Shown here: positions 32,727 to 42,495 of the stretch, piece by piece
Layout of the letters: each line of letters starts with the position of its first letter
How positions within the stretch are numbered: position 1 is the first letter of the stretch
Origin: an uncultured Lachnospiraceae bacterium
GTDB lineage: Bacteria > Bacillota > Clostridia > Lachnospirales > Lachnospiraceae
NCBI GenBank assembly: GCA_910578335.1
Contig: CAJTPU010000017.1
Span: 1-64,000 of the forward strand
Length of the DNA: 64,000 nt
Direction: 5' to 3'
Program-made: the position numbers and the translations under genes
Notes under the pieces: model-generated
Databases searched by the model: none
Told to the model about the DNA's origin: nothing
The model's input: the letters and a program-made list of their open reading frames with translations, nothing else

Positions 32727-32755
32727 TTGACAATCAAAAAGTCTCGTGCTATATT
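32727..32755 (+). promoter_or_regulatory. promoter of the DUF2975/HTH operon
   Basis: TTGACA (32727-32732), 17 bases, TATATT (32750-32755). A leader of about 95 bases follows, ending in a T-rich stretch before the ribosome site. Confidence 0.7.
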
Positions 32756-32856
32756 CATGTGCATAGAAGCCTTATGGGTATTTATGCAAAGAAAAGCACG
32801 GGATTTTTTTGATGGCGTAATTGCTGTCGAAAAAGATTCTAAAAAGGGAGGCGCGG

Positions 32857-33306
32857 ATGAAAAAAGAGAGCATTATCCGAATAACAAAATATTTATTGGA
32901 TTTTATGTTTTTTGCAGGAATTGTGGTAACGGTAACGCTGCCGTTTACAGCAAAGTGGATGATTAACTATCTGCCGGATTTGGAGAAGCATTATGCGGAG
33001 TACGTTATACTCTATTTTGTTCTTGGCGTGCTGGCGATTGCTGTTTTGGGCGAGCTGCGCAAGATGTTTCGGACAGTACTGGCAGATAACTGTTTTGTGT
33101 ATGACAATGTGGTAAGTCTGCAGCGTATGGGCACGTACAGCTTTATGATTGCGCTGATTTCGCTGGTGCGTACATTGCTGTACCTGACGCTTGCCATGCT
33201 TGTGGTGATTCTGGTGTTTGTGATTGCAGGGCTTTTCAGCAAGGTGCTTGCCTTTGTTTTTGAGAGGGCGGTTCATTACAAGGAAGAAAATGATTTGACA
33301 ATATAG
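32857..33306 (+). CDS. DUF2975-family membrane protein (YoaS-like)
   Basis: 149 residues with four hydrophobic segments (about 10-32, 46-68, 84-110, 115-138). GGGAGG fixes ATG 32857; an in-frame ATG 36 bases upstream has no site. Nine bases before the small HTH gene, this is the YoaS/YozG-type pair known in Bacillus. The pair is thought to form a membrane protein plus its regulator; molecular role unknown. Confidence 0.78.
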   Translation: MKKESIIRITKYLLDFMFFAGIVVTVTLPFTAKWMINYLPDLEKHYAEYVILYFVLGVLAIAVLGELRKMFRTVLADNCFVYDNVVSLQRMGTYSFMIALISLVRTLLYLTLAMLVVILVFVIAGLFSKVLAFVFERAVHYKEENDLTI

Positions 33307-33315
33307 GAGGACCAT

Positions 33316-33555
33316 ATGGCGATAAGGATTAATCTCGATGTGGTTATGGCACAGCGCAAAAAAGGATTGACGGAGCTGGCGGGAGAGGTGGATATCACGC
33401 TGGCAAATTTATCTATTTTAAAAAATAATAAGGCAAAGGCAATCCGGTTTTCGACTTTGGAGGCAATTTGCAAAGCGCTTTCCTGTCAGCCGGGAGATAT
33501 TTTGGAATATGTAGAGGAAAGAGAGGAAAATAGTGGCGATGAACGAGAATGTTAA
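33316..33555 (+). CDS. small XRE-type HTH protein (YozG-like)
   Basis: 79 residues. Cro/CI helix-turn-helix with the typical pattern GLTELAGEVDITLANLSILK and FSTLEAICKALSCQPGDILEY. It is partnered with the DUF2975 gene. AGGAGG lies before ATG 33316. It overlaps the next gene by 23 bases. Confidence 0.85.
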   Translation: MAIRINLDVVMAQRKKGLTELAGEVDITLANLSILKNNKAKAIRFSTLEAICKALSCQPGDILEYVEEREENSGDEREC

Positions 33556-35263
33556 CAGTGGCAAGGCTATGGATAACGGGCAAAGCGCTGGTGTACAAGA
33601 GCAGCAGGTATATGTTCTGCAAAATGCAGGACAACCGATATACGGACAGCCGGGACAGGGACAGCAGGCATACGGACAGCCGTGTCCTAAACCGCAGACA
33701 AAGCAGACGGAAAATTTGAAAAAGCATTTTGGCATATTAGGACCGGCATGTGTTTTGTATTCTTGCTTTTATGCTTTGTGTATGTATAAAAACGGCGGTG
33801 GGATTGCGTATTCTTTTTTTCTCGCAGGAAGTCTTTGGTTTTATTGCTTTTGTTTAAAAAAACTGGAGATTTCCTTAAAAAAAGACAGCGTCTTCTATAT
33901 CGTTAGCATATTGCTGCTGGGTTTGTCGACTTTTTGTACGGCAGATGAGAGGATTATTGCCATGAACAGGGCGGGAGTCTGGGTATTGACAATCAGCTTC
34001 TTACTGCATCAGTTTTACAAAGACAGGAACTGGACTTTTGGCAGATATGTTGGTTATGTGATTGCGGCGGTGTTTGGAAGTCTGGGTGAAATCGCACGTC
34101 CTTTTCTGGACCTGGCGGCGCATCGCAGAAGCCGCGGAAAAAAAGGAAGAGGAATTGCCATTTACGTTTTTACCGGTATTATTCTTGGGATTCCGCTTTT
34201 CTGCGTGATATGGCTGCTGCTCATGAGCGCTGATACCATATTTTATAATATCACTTATGACATAACGGAAAAGCTGCTAATGGGAACCGGATTGGAAGAC
34301 TGCTTTGGCGTGCTGTTCATGATAATTTTTATGTTTTTTCTGGCTTATTGCATCATGGCGTATCTTTGCAAAAAGACTTTTTCTGAAGAATATCGTGAGA
34401 GGAAGCGGACAGAAGCAGTGCTTGCCATTACCATACTTGCGCCTGTTATGGTGCTCTATCTGGTGTTTTGCGGGATTCAGATTGTATTTTTGTTTTTAGG
34501 AAAAATGACTCTTGACGGATATACGTATGCAGAGTATGCGCGCAGCGGTTTTTTCCAGCTTCTTGTTGTCTGTATCATTAACCTGATACTGGTACTTGCG
34601 GGTCATGCTTACTTTAAAGAAAGCAAAGCATTAAAGGGAATGTTGACAGTGGTGTCAGCTTGCACCTATATTATGATTGCTTCTTCTGCATACAGAATGA
34701 TTTTGTATATTCAGCATTATTACCTGACTTTTTTAAGGATATTTGTGCTGTGGGCGCTTGTGGTGCTTTTTATCCTGCTGACGGGTGTTATCATCAGTAT
34801 TTACAAAAAATCCTTTCCGCTTTTCCGGTATAGTATGGTAGTGGTGACACTCTGCTATTTGGCGCTGTCCTTCTCCCATCCAGACTACTGGATTGCGAAA
34901 TGGAATCTGGCAAATATGGGGCATTTTTCCGAATCGGATTTTGAGGAGGAAAGAGCTTACCGTACAGCCGGCTACAATGATTACCGGTATCTGGCAGGAC
35001 TATCTGCTGATGCTGCGCCTGTGCTGGCGGAGTTTTTAAAGGAAGAAGGCTTTTCTCTGGAGGAGTTAGAAGAGGCGGTCGCACAGGAATTGGAAAGCAC
35101 CGGAAAAGAATTTTTTAGCCGTTATGAGGTTTTTGGAGGCTCCAAAGGCGAGGAAAAGAGCTGGGGCAACTATTATTTGTGGAATTTGAGTGAAGCATAT
35201 AAGAGCATGGGCATAAGAGGCTTTAATTTGTCGACATTTATCGGATATCGTCTGATACAGTAG
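33533..35263 (+). CDS. DUF4173/DUF4153-like multi-spanning membrane protein
   Basis: 576 residues. A 65-residue N-terminal Gly/Gln/Pro-rich segment (QPIYGQPGQGQQAYGQP) is followed by about ten to twelve membrane segments (about 75-455). A soluble C-terminal domain of about 110 residues contains NDYRYLAGLSADAAP. The pattern matches DUF4153/DUF4173 proteins often encoded with DUF2975 and HTH genes. GTG 33533 is chosen because AGAGG is at the right distance; ATG 33539 is an alternative. A short A/T-rich hairpin follows the stop at about 35300. Confidence 0.75.
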   Translation: MAMNENVNSGKAMDNGQSAGVQEQQVYVLQNAGQPIYGQPGQGQQAYGQPCPKPQTKQTENLKKHFGILGPACVLYSCFYALCMYKNGGGIAYSFFLAGSLWFYCFCLKKLEISLKKDSVFYIVSILLLGLSTFCTADERIIAMNRAGVWVLTISFLLHQFYKDRNWTFGRYVGYVIAAVFGSLGEIARPFLDLAAHRRSRGKKGRGIAIYVFTGIILGIPLFCVIWLLLMSADTIFYNITYDITEKLLMGTGLEDCFGVLFMIIFMFFLAYCIMAYLCKKTFSEEYRERKRTEAVLAITILAPVMVLYLVFCGIQIVFLFLGKMTLDGYTYAEYARSGFFQLLVVCIINLILVLAGHAYFKESKALKGMLTVVSACTYIMIASSAYRMILYIQHYYLTFLRIFVLWALVVLFILLTGVIISIYKKSFPLFRYSMVVVTLCYLALSFSHPDYWIAKWNLANMGHFSESDFEEERAYRTAGYNDYRYLAGLSADAAPVLAEFLKEEGFSLEELEEAVAQELESTGKEFFSRYEVFGGSKGEEKSWGNYYLWNLSEAYKSMGIRGFNLSTFIGYRLIQ

Positions 35264-35399
35264 CGGAAGGGATAAATTTTACGAAAATATTAAAATTTTT
35301 AAGAAATTCTTAAGTGGTTTCTTTTTCCAAGAGGTGATACAATAAAAAAGAGCAGTCTGCCGACTCTTGAAATATGTGGAAAGGTTCTGGAAAAACGCC

Positions 35400-35618
35400 A
35401 TGAGGAGAAACAGAGGGAAGCATATACTGACGATGCTTATAATTTCCATAATACCGCTTGTCTTCCTGACAGGCTGTCACACAGAGGAAAAAGGAAAGGC
35501 TTCCCGCGCTTACTATGTTATCAGCGAAGAGCTGGATATCCAGAGGACCGCTGACAAGGCACAGGAAATATTGGAAAATGCAGAATCCCCGAATGACGGG
35601 GCAGAAAAGCAGGAATAA
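35400..35618 (+). CDS. small lipoprotein
   Basis: 72 residues from ATG 35400. A basic N-terminus, hydrophobic segment and lipobox FLTGC are present, followed by a short acidic tail (ELDIQRTADKAQEILENAES). Longer in-frame starts (TTG 35367, GTG 35376) exist; the ribosome site is weak for all. Function unknown. Confidence 0.55.
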   Translation: MRRNRGKHILTMLIISIIPLVFLTGCHTEEKGKASRAYYVISEELDIQRTADKAQEILENAESPNDGAEKQE

Positions 35619-35655
35619 AAGGCACTCAGACCCAAAAGTTTGAGCGCCTTTTTAC
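35617..35655. terminator. convergent terminator
   Basis: AAAGGC-a-CTCA pairs with TGAG-c-GCCTTT, one mismatch, with A-rich and T-rich flanks, between the small lipoprotein gene and the convergent ABC-F gene. Confidence 0.6.
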
Positions 35656-35661
35656 ATTCAT

Positions 35662-37218
35662 TTATATAATGCGGGTAGTCCATTTGGTACAGTCCCACAC
35701 GTCGGTTGTCCAGTCAGCATAAAATTCGGGTTCATGGCAGACCATCAGAATACTTCCTTTATAATTGCGCAAGGCATGTTTTAAGGCATCCTTGGCGTCT
35801 GCGTCCAAGTGATTGGTGGGTTCGTCTAAAAGCAAAATGTTGGTTTCCTTGTTTATCAATTTGCAGAGCCGAACTTTTGCCTGTTCTCCGCCGCTTAGGA
35901 CTTTCACTTTACTCTCAATATGTTTGGTAGTCAGACCGCATTTGGCGAGGGCGGAGCGCACCTCGTATTGCGTCATGGAAGGAAATTCCTTCCAGATTTC
36001 TTCTATACAGGTGGTCTCAATACCGGCGGGCATCTCCTGTTCAAAGTACCCGATATGGAGATAGTCACCTTGTTCTACTTTTCCTGAAAGAGGCGGAATC
36101 AACCCTAAAATGCTCTTTAGCAGAGTCGTTTTTCCGATGCCGTTAGAACCGATTAGGGCAATTTTCTGCCCTCTTTCCATAGAAAGAGATAAGGGAGAGG
36201 AAAGCGGCTCGTCATAGCCGATGACAAGCTCTGACGTCTGGAAAATGCAGCGTGCGGGCGTGCGGGCTTCCCGAAAGGAAAATTCCGGTTTTGCCTTTTC
36301 GCCTGCAAGCTCTATCAGCTCCATTTTGTCCAGCTTTTTCTGGCGGGACATTGCCATATTGCGGGTAGAAACCCTTGCCTTGTTCCGGGACACAAAATCC
36401 TTTAACTCGGCAATTTCTTTCTGCTGTCTGTTGTAGGCAGCTTCTAACTGTGCCTTTTTCATGGCATAAACTTCCTGAAACTTGTCATAGTCTCCAACAT
36501 AGCGTGTCAGCTTTTGGTTATCCATATGATAAATCAGGTTTACCACACTGTTGAGGAAGGGAATGTCATGAGAAATCAGGATAAAGGCATTTTCGTATTC
36601 CGAAAGATACCGTCTCAGCCATGTGATATGTTCTGCATCCAGATAATTGGTGGGCTCGTCCAAAAGCAGAATATCCGGCTTTTCCAGCAGCAGCTTCCCT
36701 AACAATACTTTTGTGCGTTGTCCGCCGCTTAAGTCCGTTACGTCCCGTTCAAGTCCTAAATCCAAAAGCCCAAGCGCTCTGGCGACTTCCTCAACTTTTG
36801 TATCAATCATATAAAAATCGTGCATGGTAAGCAGCTCTTGTATGGTTCCTAATTCTTCCATGTACTGTTCCAGTTCGCCTTTTGAGGCGCTTCCCATTTT
36901 TTCACAGATGTCGTTCATCTGGTCTTCCAGTTCAAATAAAAAATCAAAGGCGGATGCAAGTACCTGACGGATAGTCATACCCTTTTGCAAGGCGGTATGC
37001 TGGTCCAAATAGCCTGTGCGCACATTTTTTGCCCATTCGACTTTTCCTTCGTCAGGCATAAGGCTGCCTGTGATGATATTCATAAAGGTAGATTTACCTT
37101 CTCCGTTTGCCCCGATAAGACCGATGTGCTCACCTTTGAGAAGGCGAAATGACACATCCGTAAAGATAGCACGGTCTCCAAAACCGTGGGTTAAGTTTTC
37201 CACATTTAAAATACTCAT
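35662..37218 (-). CDS. ABC-F family ATPase (YkpA/YbiT-like)
   Basis: 518 residues, with two ABC domains and no membrane part. Walker A sites are GANGEGKST and GSNGIGKTT; signatures are LSGGQRTKVLL and LSGGEQAKVRL; Walker B sites are LLLDEPTNYLD and LLLDEPTNHLD. A charged linker of about 80 residues (MKKAQLEAAYNRQQKEIAEL) joins the domains, as in ribosome-acting ABC-F proteins. Most YbiT/YkpA types act in translation rather than antibiotic resistance; which applies here is not shown. AAAGGAT precedes the start. Confidence 0.88.
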   Translation of the reverse strand: MSILNVENLTHGFGDRAIFTDVSFRLLKGEHIGLIGANGEGKSTFMNIITGSLMPDEGKVEWAKNVRTGYLDQHTALQKGMTIRQVLASAFDFLFELEDQMNDICEKMGSASKGELEQYMEELGTIQELLTMHDFYMIDTKVEEVARALGLLDLGLERDVTDLSGGQRTKVLLGKLLLEKPDILLLDEPTNYLDAEHITWLRRYLSEYENAFILISHDIPFLNSVVNLIYHMDNQKLTRYVGDYDKFQEVYAMKKAQLEAAYNRQQKEIAELKDFVSRNKARVSTRNMAMSRQKKLDKMELIELAGEKAKPEFSFREARTPARCIFQTSELVIGYDEPLSSPLSLSMERGQKIALIGSNGIGKTTLLKSILGLIPPLSGKVEQGDYLHIGYFEQEMPAGIETTCIEEIWKEFPSMTQYEVRSALAKCGLTTKHIESKVKVLSGGEQAKVRLCKLINKETNILLLDEPTNHLDADAKDALKHALRNYKGSILMVCHEPEFYADWTTDVWDCTKWTTRII

Positions 37219-37351
37219 TTGGTATATCCTTTCCTACTGTACGGCAGTGCATTTTGCGATGCCGGCAATAAGGAGTATAGCAGAGATGGCATTTTCCCGC
37301 AATCCTTATTGTATTTCATATTAAATTCATTATTGTTAAGAAATAAATAAT

Positions 37352-37380
37352 GGGACAAAAGGCAGAATATATGATAAGAT
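37352..37380 (+). promoter_or_regulatory. possible promoter of the DUF4358-MBOAT-DHHW genes
   Basis: GGGACA (37352-37357), 17 bases, TAAGAT (37375-37380). Both elements are imperfect. Nothing else is seen in 37219-37485. Confidence 0.4.
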
Positions 37381-37485
37381 GTATGCGTTAGCAAAAAATG
37401 GATATACTTTTATTAAACATGCCGGTAACAGACAGTAAAAGAGAGCCAGATATCTCAAGCTGTCAGGGCAAAAAGGAGGAAAATT

Positions 37486-38037
37486 ATGAAAAAAGCAGTT
37501 GCTTTACTTATGATTCTTTTGTCATTTGCGGCGTTGACTGCCTGTGGTAAAAAAGATGACAGTACATCCGATGGAGATAACAATGATGCGACATTTAAAG
37601 ATGTTTCCATGGAGGATTTAAAAGCGGCGGTAGTCGATGTGCTGGGAGAAAATTACTGGCCGGATATGCCGGCAGATGCGGAAATGCTTTCTCAGATATA
37701 TGGAGTGACCTCCGATATGTATGATGAGTACCTTGCAGAATCGCCCATGATTAGTGCCAATGTGGATACGCTCATCATTATTAAGGCGAAGGAGGGAAAG
37801 GTTTCGGAAGTGGAAGAAGCGCTTGGCGCATACAGAGACAGGCTGGTAAACGATACCATGCAGTATCCTATGAACATCAGCAAAATCCAATCCTCAAGGA
37901 TAGAGACCTTTGGAAATTATGTCTGCTTTATACAGCTTGGAGCGGAGACACCGGAGGATGAGGAAGAGGCTATTTTGCATTGCCAGGAGGAGAATGAAAA
38001 GGCAATCGATGCCATTCGCAATGCACTCTCGGAATAA
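37486..38037 (+). CDS. DUF4358-type lipoprotein
   Basis: 183 residues. The lipobox ALTAC gives a lipid anchor at Cys20. A soluble domain (DVLGENYWPDMPADAEMLSQ, then SANVDTLIIIKAKEGKVSEV) resembles DUF4358 proteins. AAGGAGG precedes ATG 37486. In Lachnospiraceae such proteins are found beside MBOAT and DHHW genes, as here, which suggests a part in exported-polymer O-acetylation. The direct role is unknown. Confidence 0.75.
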   Translation: MKKAVALLMILLSFAALTACGKKDDSTSDGDNNDATFKDVSMEDLKAAVVDVLGENYWPDMPADAEMLSQIYGVTSDMYDEYLAESPMISANVDTLIIIKAKEGKVSEVEEALGAYRDRLVNDTMQYPMNISKIQSSRIETFGNYVCFIQLGAETPEDEEEAILHCQEENEKAIDAIRNALSE

Positions 38038-38101
38038 AAGAAAGCGCTTTGAGAAATTTTTTGGTTTGGCAGCCCGCTAGGACGGGCGGACGGGAGCAGG
38101 C

Positions 38102-39487
38102 ATGGTTTTTTCCAGTATACCTTTTCTGTTTAGATTTTTACCGATTTTTTTGATTTTTTATTTTGTGGTTCCAAGGAGGGCGAGAAATCTCGTCCTCTTT
38201 TTGGGGAGCATTATTTTTTATGCATGGGGAGAGCCGGTCTACATTGTTTTGATGCTTTTTTCAACGCTGTCAGACTATGTGCACGGGCTGCTGATAGCCC
38301 GTTATCGCGGAAAAAAAGCCGCTTCCTGCTTTTTGGTGTCTTCCATTGTAATTAACCTTGGGCTCTTGGGATTTTTTAAGTACAGCGGGCTGAATCTGCC
38401 GCTTCCCATCGGCATTTCTTTTTATACCTTTCAGACCATGTCCTATACCATAGACGTGTATCGGGGAGAAGTCGAGGCACAGCGCAATATTCTGGACTTT
38501 GGCGTATTTGTCACGATGTTTCCACAGTTGATTGCGGGACCCATCGTAAAGTATAAGACAGTGGCAGCAGAGCTGCGTGAAAGACATGCTTCTTTGGAGG
38601 ATATGGCGGCAGGTATCTGCAGGTTTACCATTGGTCTTGGCAAAAAAGTTTTGCTTGCCAACAATATCGGACAGCTTTTTACAAAGGCAGCCGAAATGCC
38701 GGCAGAAAACCTAAGTCTGCTAATGGCATGGATGGGGATTGCAGCTTATGCTTTTCAGATATACTTTGATTTTTCGGGGTATTCGGATATGGCAATCGGG
38801 CTGGGTAGAATTCTGGGCTTTCATTTTCCGGAAAATTTTCATTATCCTTATATGGCGGTCAGTGTCACGGATTTCTGGCGGCGCTGGCACATGTCCTTAA
38901 GCAGTTGGTTTCGGGAATATGTCTATATTCCGCTTGGCGGCAACCGAAAGGGGCTTCGCAGACAGCTTATCAATATCTTGATTGTATGGTCCTTAACGGG
39001 GATTTGGCATGGTGCCGGGTGGAATTTTCTGCTCTGGGGCATGTGGTTTGCCGTGTTTTTGATATTGGAGAAGATTATCTGGGGAAAGGTGCTTTTGGGT
39101 ATGCCCAAAGTGATTGGGTGGATTTATACCATGGCGGTTGTACTGGTAAGCTGGTGCTTCTTTTCTTTGGAACAGACGGATAAAATCCTGCTCTTCTTAA
39201 AGTCGATGTTTGGTTTTGGAGGGGGAGGACTTGTAAATGGGGAAGCTTTGTATATGCTGGGCAATTACGGGCTGTTGTTTGTGATACTGGCAATTGCTGC
39301 GCTGCCGCTTGGGAAGAAAGCGGTGGAATGGGCAAGGGAAAGGACCCAAAAGAATACGAAAGCCGCATTTGCCCTGACAATCTGTCTGGACGTTACGGAA
39401 AAACTGTTTTTGGCAGCCGTACTGTTATTGTCCATAGCCAATATTGTAGATGCATCTTACAATCCGTTTTTATACTTTAGATTTTAA
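38102..39487 (+). CDS. MBOAT-family O-acyltransferase (AlgI-like)
   Basis: 461 residues with about ten membrane segments. Family marks: FWRRWHMSLSSWFREYVYIP and the catalytic-His region GIWHGAGWNFLLWG. Like AlgI and DltB it should move an acyl group across the membrane for transfer to a surface polymer. The DHHW protein 11 bases downstream would be the transfer partner. No Shine-Dalgarno is clear at ATG 38102 (GGGAGCAGGC is nearest). Confidence 0.88.
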   Translation: MVFSSIPFLFRFLPIFLIFYFVVPRRARNLVLFLGSIIFYAWGEPVYIVLMLFSTLSDYVHGLLIARYRGKKAASCFLVSSIVINLGLLGFFKYSGLNLPLPIGISFYTFQTMSYTIDVYRGEVEAQRNILDFGVFVTMFPQLIAGPIVKYKTVAAELRERHASLEDMAAGICRFTIGLGKKVLLANNIGQLFTKAAEMPAENLSLLMAWMGIAAYAFQIYFDFSGYSDMAIGLGRILGFHFPENFHYPYMAVSVTDFWRRWHMSLSSWFREYVYIPLGGNRKGLRRQLINILIVWSLTGIWHGAGWNFLLWGMWFAVFLILEKIIWGKVLLGMPKVIGWIYTMAVVLVSWCFFSLEQTDKILLFLKSMFGFGGGGLVNGEALYMLGNYGLLFVILAIAALPLGKKAVEWARERTQKNTKAAFALTICLDVTEKLFLAAVLLLSIANIVDASYNPFLYFRF

Positions 39488-39498
39488 GGAGGATGCCG

Positions 39499-40665
39499 GT
39501 GAAGAAGATAAACGCAATCATTACATTGTTATTACTGGGAGGCATTCTGTTTGGGCTGGCTGTTGCAGATATTTGTACACCTGACAGGCTTTTTTCCGAA
39601 TATGAAAACAGAATTCTTTCTGCTAAGCCGAAGTTCAGTCTGGAAAAGTTATTTGACGGAAGCTATACGAAGGATTATGAAACCTATGTAACGGACCAGT
39701 TTGTAGGACGGGATAACTGGATTTATGTTAAGACAGTGACGGATGTGCTGCTTGGAAAAAAGGAAATTAACGGTGTTTATCTGGCAGAAGAAGGAATGCT
39801 GATTGAAAAGCATGAGAAGGAAGATATCAATCCGGAAACGGTGGAACAGAGGCTTATGCTGCTGCAGCGCCTGACGCAGTGGCAGGAGGAAAAAGGAACA
39901 GGAACGCTTCGCATTATGCTGGTGCCGACGGCGGACAATATTTTGACGGATAAGCTGCCGGATTATGCGCCGTACTACCCTCAGCAGGAGTTTTTGGAGC
40001 AGGTAAAGGAAGCTGCGGGAAGTTACATGATAGACGTTACGAATACGCTCAAGGAGCATAGAGAGGAACCTATTTATTATGGAACGGACCATCACTGGAC
40101 CACAAGGGGCGCTTATTATGGATATCTCGTGTGGGCGGCTGCAATGAACATGACGCCGACGTCATATAATGTGCAGACGGTAGCCACGGACTTTTTGGGA
40201 ACCTTACATTCCAAAACCCACTGGGCGACAGCGCCGGATACCATAGAAGCCTACATTCCCGCAGTCCTGCAGGAGACGGCTGATAATACCGCCTCTCGTT
40301 CCGGTATGCAGGTGTACTATGACTTTTCCGAGGATGCAAAGGATTCGCTCTATGAAGCAAGGCATTTGGAGACAAAAAACAAGTATGGCTATTTTTTGGA
40401 CGACAACCATCCCTTTATCAGAATTGAGACGGGAACACAGCGGGAGGAGGCAAAAGGCAGACAATTGTTTGTGATTAAAGATTCCTATGCAAATTGCTTT
40501 ATTCCCTTTCTGACGGAGCATTATGAAACCATTTATGTTCTGGATTTGCGATACTACAGGGCGCCTCTCTTTTCTCTGCTGGAAGAGTACGGGGCAAAGG
40601 GAGATATGGATATTCTGGTGCTTTACAATGTAATTCATTTTATAGAAGAATTTCAATACTATTAG
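39499..40665 (+). CDS. DHHW-family protein (AlgX/SGNH-like acetyltransferase partner)
   Basis: 388 residues. One N-terminal membrane anchor (about 5-25) is followed by an exported domain with GTDHHWTTRGAYYGY, the DHHW motif, near residue 196, and a later KDSYANCF. Related AlgX/AlgJ proteins O-acetylate polysaccharide outside the cell. GTG 39499 is chosen because AAGGAGG (39487-39493) is correctly spaced; ATG 39493 lies directly on that site. Confidence 0.83.
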   Translation: MKKINAIITLLLLGGILFGLAVADICTPDRLFSEYENRILSAKPKFSLEKLFDGSYTKDYETYVTDQFVGRDNWIYVKTVTDVLLGKKEINGVYLAEEGMLIEKHEKEDINPETVEQRLMLLQRLTQWQEEKGTGTLRIMLVPTADNILTDKLPDYAPYYPQQEFLEQVKEAAGSYMIDVTNTLKEHREEPIYYGTDHHWTTRGAYYGYLVWAAAMNMTPTSYNVQTVATDFLGTLHSKTHWATAPDTIEAYIPAVLQETADNTASRSGMQVYYDFSEDAKDSLYEARHLETKNKYGYFLDDNHPFIRIETGTQREEAKGRQLFVIKDSYANCFIPFLTEHYETIYVLDLRYYRAPLFSLLEEYGAKGDMDILVLYNVIHFIEEFQYY

Positions 40666-40676
40666 GCAGTACAAAA

Positions 40677-40706
40677 GGGAGCCGCATGTTTGATGCGGCT
40701 CCTTTT
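40677..40706 (+). terminator. terminator after the DHHW gene
   Basis: GGAGCCGCAT (40678-40687) pairs with ATGCGGCTCC (40693-40702), followed by TTTT. Confidence 0.85.
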
Positions 40707-40781
40707 ATCGTGTTGATAGAAAGCTTGTAAACGCGCTTTTTATTGTTAGAAGAAGATGTTAAGGAAAAAGGAATAAAAGCC

Positions 40782-42275
40782 TTAAGCCTGTGTCTTACCA
40801 TTTACATCTTCTTGAAAAGCAGCCTTTGTTTCGCTGCCGGAAGACTTGTTCATCAGCTTTGTTGCGGCGCCTGCGCCTAAAAAGCCCGAGAGGACTGCAT
40901 TTAAGTCCACGCCGGTAGATTCCTTTAAGCCGTCCGTTACCTGATTTAAGGTGTTCATTACATCCTTCATCAGCTTGGTGGAGTTGCCGTCACCGTACAT
41001 GGTAATCTTGTCAACCTTTGCAAGAGGCTCTGCAGCGTTTCTCACTACGTCGGGCAGTGCCTTAAAGTACATTTCCAGTACGGCTGCCTCGCCCATCTTT
41101 GCCATAGCTTCCGCTTTCTTTTCAATACCTTCTGCTTCCGCAACTGCTTTTGCCTGAATTGCTTCCGCCTCCGCAAGACCCTTGATGCGGATACCTTCTG
41201 CCTCCTGCTCCTTCGCGTACTTTTCTGCTTCTGCCTGTATCTTTAAGGCTTCTGCCTGCTGGGACAGCTCATATTTCTTTGCCTCCGCTTCACGCTGGCG
41301 CTGGTAAAGCTGTGCATCTGCCTGCTGCTGCTTTGCAAACTTCTCGGCTTCCGCTTTTTTCTTAACCTGCGCGTCGAGCGCCTGCTCCATAACCTCGGCT
41401 TCCTTCTGCTTTAAGAGAATTTCCTTCTCCTGCTTTGCAATGTTGGCGTTGGCGGTGGTAATTTCAATTGTCTTACGCTGCTCTTCCTGCTGAATCTGAT
41501 AAGCGGCGTCAGCCTCAGCCTTTTTGGCATCGGAAACGCGTTTTAACTCAGCCTGTGTAATGGCAAGCTCATTGTTTTTCTGCGCAATATCTGTCTGCGC
41601 GGCAATCTGCGCTTCGTTTGCTTCTCTTTGGGCATTTGCCTGCGCCTTGGCAATTTCCTTTTCGCTTTCTGCTCTGGAAATTGCGGCGTTCTTCTGAATC
41701 TTTACAATATTGTCAACGCCGAGGTTTTCGATAACGCCGTTGGAATCTACAAAGTTCTGCACGTTGAAGCTGACAATGTCAAGTCCCATGGCGGCAAGGT
41801 CGGGCTCAGCATTTTCTTTTACTAAAGATGCAAATTTCTGGCGGTCGCTGACCATTTCCTCCAGATTCATCTTGCCGACGATTTCACGCATATTGCCTTC
41901 CAGAACCTCTCTGGCAACCTGTGCAATATAGTCTGTCTTCCGGTTCAGGAAGTTTTGTGCGGCAAGACTTAGGTTTTCGGGTATAACGCTGATTTTTACA
42001 TTGACGGCGGCATCCACTCGTATATTGATATAATCGGCAGTGGGAACGGCGCTGGAGGTTTTTACGTCAATGGGAATCAACTGCAGGTTCAGTTCATCTT
42101 TTTTCTCTAAAAAAGGAATTTTGATGCCGGCACGTCCGATTAAGATTTTGGGGCGTTTGCGCAGACCGGAAATGATATAAGCGGTATCCGGCGATGCTTT
42201 GACGTATCCGGTAATCAGGATAATCAGGACAAAGATAACGGCGGCACAAATAAGAGCGATTTTTAAAATATCCAT
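40782..42275 (-). CDS. flotillin-family membrane scaffold protein
   Basis: 497 residues. An N-terminal membrane segment (about 5-24) is followed by an SPFH/PHB domain (about 27-200). A long Ala/Glu/Lys-rich coiled coil (about 215-400; EAEAIQAKAVAEAEGIEKKA) and a C-terminal polar region follow. This is the FloT/YqiK layout; such proteins organise membrane microdomains. AAGGAGATACATATG gives the start. It is convergent to the DHHW gene and divergent from 42496. Confidence 0.9.
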   Translation of the reverse strand: MDILKIALICAAVIFVLIILITGYVKASPDTAYIISGLRKRPKILIGRAGIKIPFLEKKDELNLQLIPIDVKTSSAVPTADYINIRVDAAVNVKISVIPENLSLAAQNFLNRKTDYIAQVAREVLEGNMREIVGKMNLEEMVSDRQKFASLVKENAEPDLAAMGLDIVSFNVQNFVDSNGVIENLGVDNIVKIQKNAAISRAESEKEIAKAQANAQREANEAQIAAQTDIAQKNNELAITQAELKRVSDAKKAEADAAYQIQQEEQRKTIEITTANANIAKQEKEILLKQKEAEVMEQALDAQVKKKAEAEKFAKQQQADAQLYQRQREAEAKKYELSQQAEALKIQAEAEKYAKEQEAEGIRIKGLAEAEAIQAKAVAEAEGIEKKAEAMAKMGEAAVLEMYFKALPDVVRNAAEPLAKVDKITMYGDGNSTKLMKDVMNTLNQVTDGLKESTGVDLNAVLSGFLGAGAATKLMNKSSGSETKAAFQEDVNGKTQA

Positions 42276-42398
42276 ATGTATCTCCTTCTTTTGATGGGTA
42301 ACCCCAGACTGTAATTTTATTTTATCATATTTTCAAAAAAAGTATAGTAAAAGAAGCGTACATTAACCGGGATATTGTGGCAGAAAAAGCACTATCAT

Positions 42399-42427
42399 TT
42401 GTCAGCCGGCAGGCTTTGTGTTATGAT
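42399..42427 (+). promoter_or_regulatory. promoter of the 42496 operon
   Basis: TTGTCA (42399-42404), 17 bases, TATGAT (42422-42427). Confidence 0.6.
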
Positions 42428-42495
42428 GTACCTGTTCATGCTCATGGAGAATAAGCAGGGATATACGTGCCGGGGAAGGCAGCAAGGAGAGGCGT

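Noticed and set aside
32742..32820. Attenuator before the DUF2975 gene
   Set aside because: The left arm of the possible TCTCGTGCT/AGCACGGGA stem overlaps the -10, so it would not be transcribed.
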